NCBI GenBank assembly: GCA_947448095.1
Contig: CANFNN010000008.1
Span: 1-23,392, forward strand
Length of the DNA stretch: 23,392 nt
DNA from: Bacteriovoracaceae bacterium
GTDB lineage: Bacteria > Bdellovibrionota > Bacteriovoracia > Bacteriovoracales > Bacteriovoracaceae
Direction: 5' to 3'
The notes beneath the pieces are model-generated. The model did no database searches. It worked only from the letters and a program-made list of their open reading frames with translations, and had not been told where the DNA came from. The position numbers were made by a program, and so were the translations under genes. Below, piece by piece: positions 1 through 6,893 of the stretch; within the stretch, counting starts at the first letter, position 1, and each line of letters begins with the position of its first letter.

Positions 1-473
1 CTAACCCTGGTCTAAGTGAGCAACTAAAAACCATGGAACTTAGAAATCTCGCAATGACGAAAGAGACTTTCGCGACTCTGCTTGATGCTCACAAATTTGC
101 AGAATGGAAAGCCCAAGGAAAAGTAAGACTATCGCAAAAAGCTATGCTTTCTGCTGTCTTCATTTTTCTCTACCGCGATTATCCGGCCCTTCAAATGCCC
201 TTTAAAATCCTCAACTCTCTGACAGAAGTTGACGAAAAATTTACCACCTGGCGTTTTCGTCACTCGATCATGGTGCAGAGAATTCTGGGAACCAAAATTG
301 GAACCGGTGGCTCTTCTGGACATGAATACCTAAAATCAACCACAGAAAGAAACAGAGCTTTCCTGGATCTCTTTAATCTAGCGACTTTTCTTATTCCTAA
401 AGTCATGTGCCCAGAGTTACCCATTTATATTAAAGACCAACTGGATATCGTATATGACTCTTTCCAATCCTAA
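1..473 (+). CDS. kynA: Tryptophan 2,3-dioxygenase, C-terminal part (5' end outside window)
   Basis: Heme enzyme that opens the indole ring of L-tryptophan to give N-formylkynurenine, the first step of the kynurenine pathway, in the cytoplasm. The frame is open from base 3, so the first Met at 33 is internal and the gene begins upstream of the window; about 157 residues are visible of a family usually 280-400 long. The family signature is clear: WRFRH (its His is the expected axial heme ligand, residue 77 counting from the Met at 33), then MVQRILGTK and GTGGSSG, which binds the substrate ammonium/carboxylate, then YLKST and a DLFNLATFLIP tail as in animal enzymes. The last 20 bases overlap the following kynureninase-like gene, so the two are almost certainly one transcript. 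Identity is secure; only the N-terminus is unseen. Confidence 0.93.
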   Translation, partial: NPGLSEQLKTMELRNLAMTKETFATLLDAHKFAEWKAQGKVRLSQKAMLSAVFIFLYRDYPALQMPFKILNSLTEVDEKFTTWRFRHSIMVQRILGTKIGTGGSSGHEYLKSTTERNRAFLDLFNLATFLIPKVMCPELPIYIKDQLDIVYDSFQS

Positions 474-1644
474 GCAGTACTACACTCGTTTTTTAAAAGG
501 CCACGAGGGAAAACTGCACTTTGCTGCTCACTCGCACCACTTTTGGCCGGACGTCACACGAGACGCTCAGATTGCCTACTGGGACGACTCCGCGATTCAT
601 TCAGATGACAAGTGGGGCAAGATATTTTCTGACACAATTCCCAGAACCCAAAAACATATCGCTAAGATTTTGCATCTCAAGCATCACGAGCAGATTGTTC
701 TGGCACCTAATACGCATGAACTCTCCACTCGCCTTTTGTCGCTTTTTCTTGGAAAAAAAGACTTAAAGATTTTGACCACCACCAATGAATTTCATTCTTG
801 GCGCCGGCAGTTTCTTCGCCTGTCAGAAATTCCTGAAATTAAGATTCATCAAGTAGATTCAACTCAGTTTCCTTTTGATCACAAAAGTTTTCTAAGTGAG
901 ATGAAAACTGAACTTGCTAAAAATTATGACGTGGTTTTTATGAGTCAGGTCTTTTTTGATTCAGGCAGTGCTTTAACCGATGAAGAAGTACAGGCGCTCG
1001 TCGATATGACTCCTGCTTCCACACTTTTTGTTCTGGACGGGTATCATGGCTTTGGTGCCATCCCCTGCAATTTATCCAAACTAGAAGGTCGAATTTTCTA
1101 TCTCGGCGGCGGATACAAATACGCTCAAGGTGGTGAAGGCGTGGGCTTCATGGTTGTACCTTATGGAAACTGGCGCCCGGCCTATACGGGTTGGTACGCT
1201 GACCATGCTCACCTCTCAAAACCCGCAGGAACTCAGGTCGGTTATTCCGATGACGGTATGGCCTTCATGGGGGCCACCCAAGATCCAAGTGGCTTTTACC
1301 GCTTTAATGCTGTTTGGGACTTATTTGAATCCAAGGAAATCAAGGTTTCGGCCATCCATGACTACGTCCAAAAACTTCAGAAAATCTTTCTCAAAGACCT
1401 CCCGAAGGCCTTTCTTGAGGCCTGGTCTTTAAAGGCGCTCTTTGATCAGAACCTCACTTGGCATGGCCATTTTCTGACTTTTGAGGCGCCGACGGTCGAA
1501 GTAGCCGAAAAGTGTCACCAAACCCTGGCCGATCATCATATTCTGATCGATCGCCGAGGCAGCCGCCTGCGTTTTGGCTTTGGCCTGTACCAGGACCAAG
1601 AGGATGTAGCTGAGCTTTTAGCTCGCCTCAACAAATTGGCATAA
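454..1644 (+). CDS. kynU: Kynureninase-like PLP-dependent enzyme (aminotransferase class V fold)
   Basis: Predicted cytoplasmic hydrolase that cleaves kynurenine to anthranilate and alanine. It is 396 residues, normal for kynureninase. Visible motifs are LDGYHGFG (Asp195 and His198, the cofactor-binding Asp/His of the fold), GGGYKYAQGGEG (Lys222, the likely PLP Schiff-base lysine), a GWYADH stretch after the lysine as in kynureninases, and a C-terminal DRRGSRLRFGFGLY segment matching the kynureninase substrate-binding arginine region. The ATG at 454 lies inside the end of the tryptophan dioxygenase gene with only a weak GGAT ahead of it, so translational coupling is likely. Context (tryptophan dioxygenase immediately upstream) supports kynureninase over a cysteine desulfurase-type member of the fold. 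The formamidase step between the two enzymes is not encoded in this window. Confidence 0.75.
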   Translation: MTLSNPKQYYTRFLKGHEGKLHFAAHSHHFWPDVTRDAQIAYWDDSAIHSDDKWGKIFSDTIPRTQKHIAKILHLKHHEQIVLAPNTHELSTRLLSLFLGKKDLKILTTTNEFHSWRRQFLRLSEIPEIKIHQVDSTQFPFDHKSFLSEMKTELAKNYDVVFMSQVFFDSGSALTDEEVQALVDMTPASTLFVLDGYHGFGAIPCNLSKLEGRIFYLGGGYKYAQGGEGVGFMVVPYGNWRPAYTGWYADHAHLSKPAGTQVGYSDDGMAFMGATQDPSGFYRFNAVWDLFESKEIKVSAIHDYVQKLQKIFLKDLPKAFLEAWSLKALFDQNLTWHGHFLTFEAPTVEVAEKCHQTLADHHILIDRRGSRLRFGFGLYQDQEDVAELLARLNKLA

Positions 1645-1672
1645 AAATTCAATAATAATCGCTATTAAAGGC

Positions 1673-1699
1673 TAAAGTTTTTGTCTTTTATGCCGATAG
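1673..1699 (+). promoter_or_regulatory. Sigma-28 (FliA-type) promoter
   Basis: TAAAGTTT at 1673-1680, an 11-base spacer, then GCCGATAG at 1692-1699. This matches the E. coli FliA consensus TAAAGTTT-N11-GCCGATAA at 15 of 16 positions with exact spacing. It lies in the intergenic space after kynU, and transcription would start near 1706, just ahead of the AAGAGGG ribosome binding site of the small gene at 1723. Confidence 0.85.
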
Positions 1700-1722
1700 G
1701 ACTCTCTAAGAGGGTTCTATTT

Positions 1723-1893
1723 ATGGGCATAAAACTTAGTTCAGTAGTGATGGTCTTAATGGTCTTTTTTATCGCCAAGATATCTTTTGAAACAGCGACT
1801 GCTGAAACAAACCCTCATGATAAAGTGAAAATTAACGAAAGATCCCCTGCTTCTATTGATCAAAGTTATCACGATCACTTGAACAACAAATAA
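1723..1893 (+). CDS. Small exported or membrane-anchored peptide, 56 aa
   Basis: Not recognised. The product starts with a short polar segment (MGIKLSS), then a hydrophobic stretch of about 15 residues (VVMVLMVFFIAKISF) followed by ETATAE, which could be a signal peptidase site or a membrane anchor; the remaining 27 residues are hydrophilic and charged with two His near the C-terminus. The ATG at 1723 is chosen because TAAGAGGG sits 8 bases upstream; an in-frame TTG at 1681 and ATG at 1690 fall inside the promoter and cannot be on the mRNA. The gene stands alone under a sigma-28-type promoter, which suggests co-expression with flagellar or motile-stage genes. Confidence 0.7.
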   Translation: MGIKLSSVVMVLMVFFIAKISFETATAETNPHDKVKINERSPASIDQSYHDHLNNK

Positions 1894-1971
1894 TTCCTAG
1901 TCTTTTTTACAATCCCCATTAATTTCCCCTTCACGCAGTAGTAATTTCCCTCAAAATTCAGAGGATTTTAC

Positions 1972-2295
1972 ATGAAAATAACTATCGTTCTATTCGCCCT
2001 TATGACTTCTCTATCAAGCTTTGCCGGCGACATGTATCTGAGTTGCGGCTTTGGTGAAGAAGAGCATTGGGAAAACTTCACGGATAGTGTTCTGGACGAT
2101 AATAACAAGGGCATGGTTACTCTGAAAAACAATACGAAGACATACGTCGTTACTTTCGACGGAATGTTCTACCGTTATATCAAATCAAATTCCAATCGTG
2201 GTGGTTTTGAAGAAAGAATAGTTATGCCTACTGACATGTCTTCAAGAAAAGTGTCTGCCATCGTTGACGATATTTGGTGTCACATTAACGACTAA
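1972..2295 (+). CDS. Small exported protein of unknown function
   Basis: 107 residues, not recognised. The N-terminus MKITIVLFALMTSLSSFAG is a typical Sec signal peptide with cleavage expected after SSFA. The mature part is about 88 residues, acidic and polar, with two cysteines (YLSCGFG near the new N-terminus and IWCHIND at the C-terminus) that could form one disulfide in the periplasm. An AGAGG ribosome binding site lies 7 bases before the ATG. The 3' end overlaps the end of the convergent murD gene by 11 bases. Confidence 0.7.
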   Translation: MKITIVLFALMTSLSSFAGDMYLSCGFGEEEHWENFTDSVLDDNNKGMVTLKNNTKTYVVTFDGMFYRYIKSNSNRGGFEERIVMPTDMSSRKVSAIVDDIWCHIND

Positions 2296-3610
2296 GGCTT
2301 TCTTTGGCCCACGCTTTATACTTCTCACCCCGATCTACATAGTTCTTAAACTGATCAAATGAAGGGAAGGCCGGCGAGAACACAAGATTCCCTTTTAAGT
2401 TTTCTTTTTTAGCGATCTCAAACACTGTTTTTAAATCCCCGGCCTCTGTCACCTGAAAATCTTTGCCTAATTCATCGGCCAGACGTTTGGTGACATCCCC
2501 AATGGTAAAAATGCGAGCAATCTTATTTTTAAACGGCAGAAGATCCGGCAGCACTTTATCATTCTCGCTTCGGAGCTTGCCCCCTAGGATGAGAAACAAT
2601 GGTCCTGTAGAGTCATTAAAGGCTTTAATAGCAGTGGTGGTAGCAAGGGTGTTGGTACTCTTGGCATCGTTATAGACGGCCAGCCCCTCGAAAGTCAGAA
2701 CGTACTCCAAACGGTGAGCGACACCTGGGAACTCGTTAATAAATTCCTGAAAGATCTGATCCAGGTTTTCAATTTTCAGCAGCTCTAAGACTTTATAAGC
2801 GCCGTAGAAGTTAGCTTCATTGTGCTCGCCCACAACTTTGGCGTTTTTAAAGCTAAATTTATTTTTGAAGGACTGAGGGAGATTCCCTTTTTGAAAAAAA
2901 TCTTTATGAGCAGGGTGATTTTTAATGTCACCGAGATAAGGATTCTCTAAACCAATAATGAGATGATCATCTTTTGTCATGTTGTTGAGCATGCGGAACT
3001 TCGCTTTCGCATAATCATGAACATCATCATAGCGCTCAGAGTGATTCGGAAAGATATTTAAAATTAATCCAATCGTTGGATGAAACTCATGAATTGTTTC
3101 GAGTTGAAAGCTCGAAACTTCAATAATAGCGTAATCGACTTTTTCCCCACTGATGGCAAGGTCACAATAAGGGATACCAATATTGCCGCCGAGAAAAACT
3201 TTTTTTCCCGCCTTCTTTAAGGCCTCAGCAATCATAGTTGAAGTGGTAGTCTTCCCATTGGTGCCCGTAATGGCTATCACAGGAATGTCTTTGGTCTGCC
3301 GATAGGCATATTCAATCTCTGAAAGAATCGGCACACCTTTTTCAACGGCTGCCCTTAAGGCCGGATGCGTGACTGGGATTCCGGGTGAAATAACGATTTC
3401 ATCCATTTTATGAAAATGACCGGTAAAGTCCTCTTCTGAGTAGCAAGAGCAGCAGTCTAGGACCAAGTCCAGTTTCTCAGCACTAAACCAAGAGTCCACT
3501 GGGCCTTTATTCACGGCATAGAGGTCTTGTTTGAGCTTCTTGGCAAGCATGACGGCCGATTTACCCGACTTACCCATTCCAAATATAGCGACTTTATTTA
3601 TCTTGTTCAT
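2285..3610 (-). CDS. murD: UDP-N-acetylmuramoylalanine--D-glutamate ligase (MurD)
   Basis: Cytoplasmic ATP-dependent Mur ligase adding D-glutamate to UDP-MurNAc-L-Ala during peptidoglycan precursor synthesis. 441 residues, the normal length. An N-terminal Rossmann-like UDP-binding domain starts with VAIFGMGKSG, the ATP loop GTNGKTTT is at residues 116-123, EVSSFQLE follows in the central domain, and the C-terminal domain has HRLE, YNDAKSTN and SPAFPSFDQF. The usual NI-x-x-DHLDRH segment reads NIFPNHSERY here, keeping the His but with Asn for Asp. It is not in a mur/fts cluster; its neighbours are unrelated, and its start lies only 23 bases from that of the divergent methyltransferase, so each promoter must extend into the other gene. 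Confidence 0.93.
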   Translation of the reverse strand: MNKINKVAIFGMGKSGKSAVMLAKKLKQDLYAVNKGPVDSWFSAEKLDLVLDCCSCYSEEDFTGHFHKMDEIVISPGIPVTHPALRAAVEKGVPILSEIEYAYRQTKDIPVIAITGTNGKTTTSTMIAEALKKAGKKVFLGGNIGIPYCDLAISGEKVDYAIIEVSSFQLETIHEFHPTIGLILNIFPNHSERYDDVHDYAKAKFRMLNNMTKDDHLIIGLENPYLGDIKNHPAHKDFFQKGNLPQSFKNKFSFKNAKVVGEHNEANFYGAYKVLELLKIENLDQIFQEFINEFPGVAHRLEYVLTFEGLAVYNDAKSTNTLATTTAIKAFNDSTGPLFLILGGKLRSENDKVLPDLLPFKNKIARIFTIGDVTKRLADELGKDFQVTEAGDLKTVFEIAKKENLKGNLVFSPAFPSFDQFKNYVDRGEKYKAWAKESLSR

Positions 3611-3616
3611 AAGCTG

Positions 3617-3625
3617 TGTTATATC
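3617..3625 (+). promoter_or_regulatory. Candidate extended -10 box for the methyltransferase gene
   Basis: TGT followed by TATATC at 3620-3625 matches the TG-N-TATAAT extended -10 form. The start ATG is 8 bases further on, where transcription would begin, and no Shine-Dalgarno sequence is present. No clear -35 box is visible, as expected for an extended -10 promoter. It sits in the short gap between the divergent murD and methyltransferase starts. Confidence 0.4.
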
Positions 3626-3633
3626 CTTATCCC

Positions 3634-4860
3634 ATGGACTTTAAGAAACGCTTCCAGGAAATTGCTGATTTTCTACAACCATATCAAAGAATATGGCAAA
3701 ACGAAATCATGCTTCTTTATCCGACTCCCCTAGATGACTTTCCTAAAGAGTGGGTGGAAGAACTTGCGCAGTTTAAACAGAAAGAAGATGTCATTCGCCT
3801 GGAAAAAAAAGAGGTCTTCTCTTTTATTAAATCCCCTTCACTGATTGCCTTCTACCAGAGGCTTGAAGAGCTAGCGAGTGTTTCAAAAATTCCAGACCTG
3901 ACTCCTTTCCCGGATGATAAGTCACTTTTCCTCCACATGATTCCGAAAAAACAACATGAGATTAAGCGCCTTGCTCCTTTTGTGAACGACTTTTATCAAA
4001 CCCATCATCTTGCAAAAATCGTTGATATCGGTGGCGGCATTGGTCACTTGGCCCAGTCACTGGCCAATCACTACGACCTCACAACGACTAGTGTTGATAT
4101 GGATCCAGTGATGCAAGAAACGGGACGGCAAAGACAAGTACACAATAAGGTTGAATATATTCAAGTCAAAGTGGATGCCGACAATTCACAGTTCCAATCT
4201 TTATTGTCTTCAGACTGCATGACTCTTGGTCTTCATACTTGTGGCCCACTCGCTATTCATCAAATTAAGGCCAGTTGCGAGAAAAAAATAAAAGGCCTCA
4301 TCAGCTTTGGCTGCTGCTATGAAAAACTCCAGCATGATCCTAATAGTCAGAACATTTCAACGTTTGCAAAAAATCTGAAAGATCCTATTACCTTCAATTA
4401 TTTTGCTCTTACCTTGGCGACACGTGCTCACCGCAAGATGCACGAAAAAGATTACGAATTAAAATTGAAAGTGAAATTTTTTCGGTATGCCATTCATATT
4501 CTTCTGCATGATGAATATGGCATGAAGGAACTCATCAGTTTGGGGAATTCGAGTCCTAAACTCTATGATGAATCATTTGGAAATTATGTGATGGAGCAGT
4601 TTCGGCGCATAAACCTTCCCCTTCATCACACTAAGGATGAACTGGATGCCTACTTCACGAATCCTGAGCGCCAGGAGCTTATTTGGAAGATGCTCACGGC
4701 CGGACTGATCCGAAATGCCTTTGGTCGATTGATGGAGCTTTATATTCTTTTGGATCGGGCAATTTACTTAGAAGAGCATGGCTATAAGGTTGAACTACGA
4801 GAATTTTTTGATGAGCCCGTTTCCCCAAGAAACTTGGGAATAGTTGCTCATCAGTCTTAG
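3634..4860 (+). CDS. METTL25/RRNAD1-like SAM-dependent methyltransferase
   Basis: Predicted class I methyltransferase of the Methyltransf_32 type; substrate unknown. 408 residues from the ATG at 3634. The N-terminal part (FLQPYQRIWQNE, then FPKEW) resembles the N-terminal region of METTL25 and RRNAD1. Next comes PKKQHE at about 104-109, the SAM loop VDIGGGIGHL at 130-139, LGLHTCGPL near 199-207 and FGCCYEKL at 225-232, all hallmarks of the family, and the C-terminus ends SPRNLGIVA as those proteins do. An upstream GTG at 3616 in the same frame is less likely, because the conserved region starts after 3634. There is no ribosome binding site, so a leaderless mRNA is suspected. The 3' end overlaps speD by 4 bases. 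Family call is firm; function is open. Confidence 0.8.
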   Translation: MDFKKRFQEIADFLQPYQRIWQNEIMLLYPTPLDDFPKEWVEELAQFKQKEDVIRLEKKEVFSFIKSPSLIAFYQRLEELASVSKIPDLTPFPDDKSLFLHMIPKKQHEIKRLAPFVNDFYQTHHLAKIVDIGGGIGHLAQSLANHYDLTTTSVDMDPVMQETGRQRQVHNKVEYIQVKVDADNSQFQSLLSSDCMTLGLHTCGPLAIHQIKASCEKKIKGLISFGCCYEKLQHDPNSQNISTFAKNLKDPITFNYFALTLATRAHRKMHEKDYELKLKVKFFRYAIHILLHDEYGMKELISLGNSSPKLYDESFGNYVMEQFRRINLPLHHTKDELDAYFTNPERQELIWKMLTAGLIRNAFGRLMELYILLDRAIYLEEHGYKVELREFFDEPVSPRNLGIVAHQS

Positions 4861-5633
4861 TTCAAGTGAAAAACTTCTCTCATCTCTTTATTCAATAGTT
4901 CCATCTTGTGATCAATTTCAGGATGATTCTTATCATTAGGATCTAGTAGATAATTTTCAGGGCCCATCGGTTTTACCATCAATTTGGTTTGCCAGATATT
5001 ATCGTGGGCCATGTTGATGTCCTGACGATACTGATACTTATCGAGAGTTTCTTTTTTAATATAATCTTGAATTGAGTTGAAGTAGTGATCGTTATAAATC
5101 TTTTGTCCGTTTTCAAGACGAGTATACCCACGAACTACGTAATCGATATAAACCACATCACATTCAAAAGCTTCAAACATATAGTTTAATGCTCTCAAAG
5201 GAATAATTTCTCCACAAGTCGCTACATCTAAATCAAGACGAAAAGTACAAATGCCTTCCGGATCAGATGCATCAGGATAGGTATGAGTTGTGATATGCGA
5301 TTTATCTAAATGCATTTTCACCGCGGCTTGCCCTTGGGCACCCATTTCCCAATTTCCCCCGCCTTTAATGTCAGACATCAAAGTCATTGTCGAAGCACCA
5401 ACCGGCTCATAGTCCTGTACTGTTTCAGAAAGAATATTGGCTTCAATAATTTTGCACACATTTCGAGCAATCTCAGAAATATTGGCCGCGCAGTATTTAG
5501 TATGAATGTAATTGATATAATCTTGTTTTTGCTTCTCGTTCATAGCGATACAAAAATCATAAAAATTGAAAGAGAGAATTTTCGTAAGATTGTTAAAGCC
5601 CGAAAGCTTGATAGTTTCCTGCACGTTTTTCAT
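4857..5633 (-). CDS. speD: S-adenosylmethionine decarboxylase proenzyme, E. coli type
   Basis: Makes decarboxylated SAM, the aminopropyl donor for spermidine synthesis. From the ATG at 5633 the product is 258 residues and aligns throughout with E. coli SpeD: GFNNLTK at the N-terminus, DYEPVGAS, the self-cleavage site LDKSHI with Ser112 (the same number as in E. coli, becoming the pyruvoyl group), HTYPD, TCGEIIPLRALNY, IDYVVRG and KEMREVF at the end. The ATG at 5633 is preceded by GGAAAGG at a good distance; an in-frame TTG at 5705 lies on the promoter and is rejected. A spermidine synthase gene is not in the window. It is a separate transcript from mdh, because a terminator and a strong promoter lie between them. 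Confidence 0.94.
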   Translation of the reverse strand: MKNVQETIKLSGFNNLTKILSFNFYDFCIAMNEKQKQDYINYIHTKYCAANISEIARNVCKIIEANILSETVQDYEPVGASTMTLMSDIKGGGNWEMGAQGQAAVKMHLDKSHITTHTYPDASDPEGICTFRLDLDVATCGEIIPLRALNYMFEAFECDVVYIDYVVRGYTRLENGQKIYNDHYFNSIQDYIKKETLDKYQYRQDINMAHDNIWQTKLMVKPMGPENYLLDPNDKNHPEIDHKMELLNKEMREVFHLN

Positions 5634-5676
5634 AGCAAAAACCTTTCCACAAGTGGGTAAGCAAAATTGATGTTTG

Positions 5677-5705
5677 TTTATAAGAAAAGGAAGGGGTTCT
5701 GACAA
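5677..5705 (-). promoter_or_regulatory. Sigma-70 promoter of speD
   Basis: On the minus strand, TTGTCA (5705-5700), exactly 17 bases, then TATAAA (5682-5677): five of six matches in each hexamer. The start would be near 5670, giving a leader of about 37 bases before the speD ATG. The -35 box begins immediately after the T-run of the mdh terminator. Confidence 0.75.
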
Positions 5706-5741
5706 TAAAAAAAGGGCCCAAAGCGTTAAATCTTTGGGCCC
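5706..5741 (-). terminator. Rho-independent terminator after mdh
   Basis: A perfect 10-bp inverted repeat, GGGCCCAAAG (5714-5723) with CTTTGGGCCC (5732-5741) and an 8-base loop. On the minus strand it is followed by seven or more Ts, so it ends the mdh transcript 16 bases after the stop codon. Confidence 0.92.
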
Positions 5742-5757
5742 GCTGAAAGGCTTGAAA

Positions 5758-6747
5758 TTAGATTAATCCAAGAGATTTAACGGCATCTCTTTCACCACGA
5801 AGCTCGTCTAGGCTCAGTTTAAACTTCTCTAGACCAAATTCGTTGTGTTTGATTCCCTCAACCACTTTCACTTTGCCACCCTCAACTCGGCATGGGTAAG
5901 AGAAAATAAGGCCTTTATCTACGCCGTATTCGCCATTAGAGGCAAGACACATAGAAAAGGTTTCATTGGCCGGAGTTTCAGTCACGAGATTGTAAATACC
6001 GTGAATAGCAGCATTCGCAGCTGAAGCCGCAGAAGATAGACCACGCGCCTTAATAATCGCCGCTCCACGCTGCTGAACTGTTTTAATAAAGTCACCCTTT
6101 AACCATTCATGATCAGTGATCACGTCAGTTACTGGTTTACCGTTAATTGTAGCATTATAAAAATCTGGATACTGAGTCGCAGAGTGATTTCCCCAGATCG
6201 TGAGGTTTTTCACCGCAGTTACGTCAGTACCTGCTTTAATTGCCAATTGAGCTTTTGCTCTGTTTTCATCCAAAGACGTCATCGCAAAAAAGCGATCAGC
6301 TGGGATGCCTTTAGCATTATTCATGGCAATGAGTGCGTTTGTGTTACAAGGATTTCCTACAACAAATACGCGAACGTCAGAGGCAGCACTCTTCTCAACC
6401 GCTTGTGCTTGCGCCGTGAAAATTCCGCCGTTGATTTTAAGAAGATCAGCTCTTTCCATTCCGTCTTTACGAGGAACTGAACCAACACAAACAACCCAGT
6501 TAGCATCTTTAAAAGCAGTATTTAAATCAGAAGTGAGAACAATATTTTTCAGAAGTGGGAAAGCACAATCTTCAAGCTCCATCGCTACACCTTTTAGTGC
6601 AGGAAGGGCTGCTTCAAGCTCTAAGAGTTGCAATTCGACTTCAGTTTCAGGACCAAGCATTTGACCCGAAGCAATTCTAAAAAGAATGGCATATCCAATT
6701 TGTCCGGCAGCACCGGTAACTGCAACTTTTACTCTTTTTCTGGCCAC
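5758..6747 (-). CDS. mdh: Malate dehydrogenase, NAD-dependent
   Basis: Interconverts malate and oxaloacetate in the TCA cycle; cytoplasmic. 329 residues, typical of the cytosolic-type (group 2) bacterial enzyme. NAD-binding GAAGQIG at about residues 12-18, the mobile loop GSVPRKDGMERADLL with substrate arginines, VGNPCNTNA, LDENRAK, and the catalytic His188 in WGNHSATQYPD. The GTG at 6747 is taken as the start because GGAGG ends five bases before it; a GTG at 6759 in the same frame overlaps that ribosome binding site and is rejected. It is monocistronic, with its own promoter and a strong terminator. Confidence 0.95.
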   Translation of the reverse strand: MARKRVKVAVTGAAGQIGYAILFRIASGQMLGPETEVELQLLELEAALPALKGVAMELEDCAFPLLKNIVLTSDLNTAFKDANWVVCVGSVPRKDGMERADLLKINGGIFTAQAQAVEKSAASDVRVFVVGNPCNTNALIAMNNAKGIPADRFFAMTSLDENRAKAQLAIKAGTDVTAVKNLTIWGNHSATQYPDFYNATINGKPVTDVITDHEWLKGDFIKTVQQRGAAIIKARGLSSAASAANAAIHGIYNLVTETPANETFSMCLASNGEYGVDKGLIFSYPCRVEGGKVKVVEGIKHNEFGLEKFKLSLDELRGERDAVKSLGLI

Positions 6748-6783
6748 AAAAACCTCCACAAGGATGTGTTAAAATATGCTCTG

Positions 6784-6812
6784 ATTATAAGTGAAACTCA
6801 GGTTTTGATCAC
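6784..6812 (-). promoter_or_regulatory. Probable mdh promoter
   Basis: On the minus strand a perfect TATAAT (6789-6784) preceded at 17 bases by GTGATC (6812-6807), a weak -35. The start would be near 6777, about 30 bases ahead of the mdh GTG. Confidence 0.55.
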
Positions 6813-6829
6813 CTTTTATTCATCCCGCC

Positions 6830-6859
6830 TAGACAAAATCTTTGCGTGAAGCATAGTAT
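6830..6859 (+). promoter_or_regulatory. Possible promoter of the Gly/Arg-rich protein gene
   Basis: TAGACA (6830-6835), 18 bases, TAGTAT (6854-6859). This is a moderate sigma-70 match in the divergent gap with mdh, giving a leader of roughly 28 bases before the GTG at 6894. Confidence 0.35.
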
Positions 6860-6893
6860 TAAGACTAAAAAAGTTTAACATCCAGGAGCACCT

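Noticed and set aside
1681..1722. Longer start (TTG 1681 or ATG 1690) for the 56-residue peptide
   Set aside because: Both codons lie inside the sigma-28 promoter, upstream of the expected transcript start; the ATG at 1723 has the ribosome binding site.
5634..5705. 24-codon N-terminal extension of speD from a TTG at 5705
   Set aside because: It runs over the speD promoter, is not part of the SpeD family, and the ATG at 5633 has a good ribosome binding site and restores Ser112 numbering.
6305..6664. 119-codon plus-strand open frame opposite mdh
   Set aside because: It is antisense to a clearly identified malate dehydrogenase, has no ribosome binding site and an unnatural composition; a shadow of the real gene.
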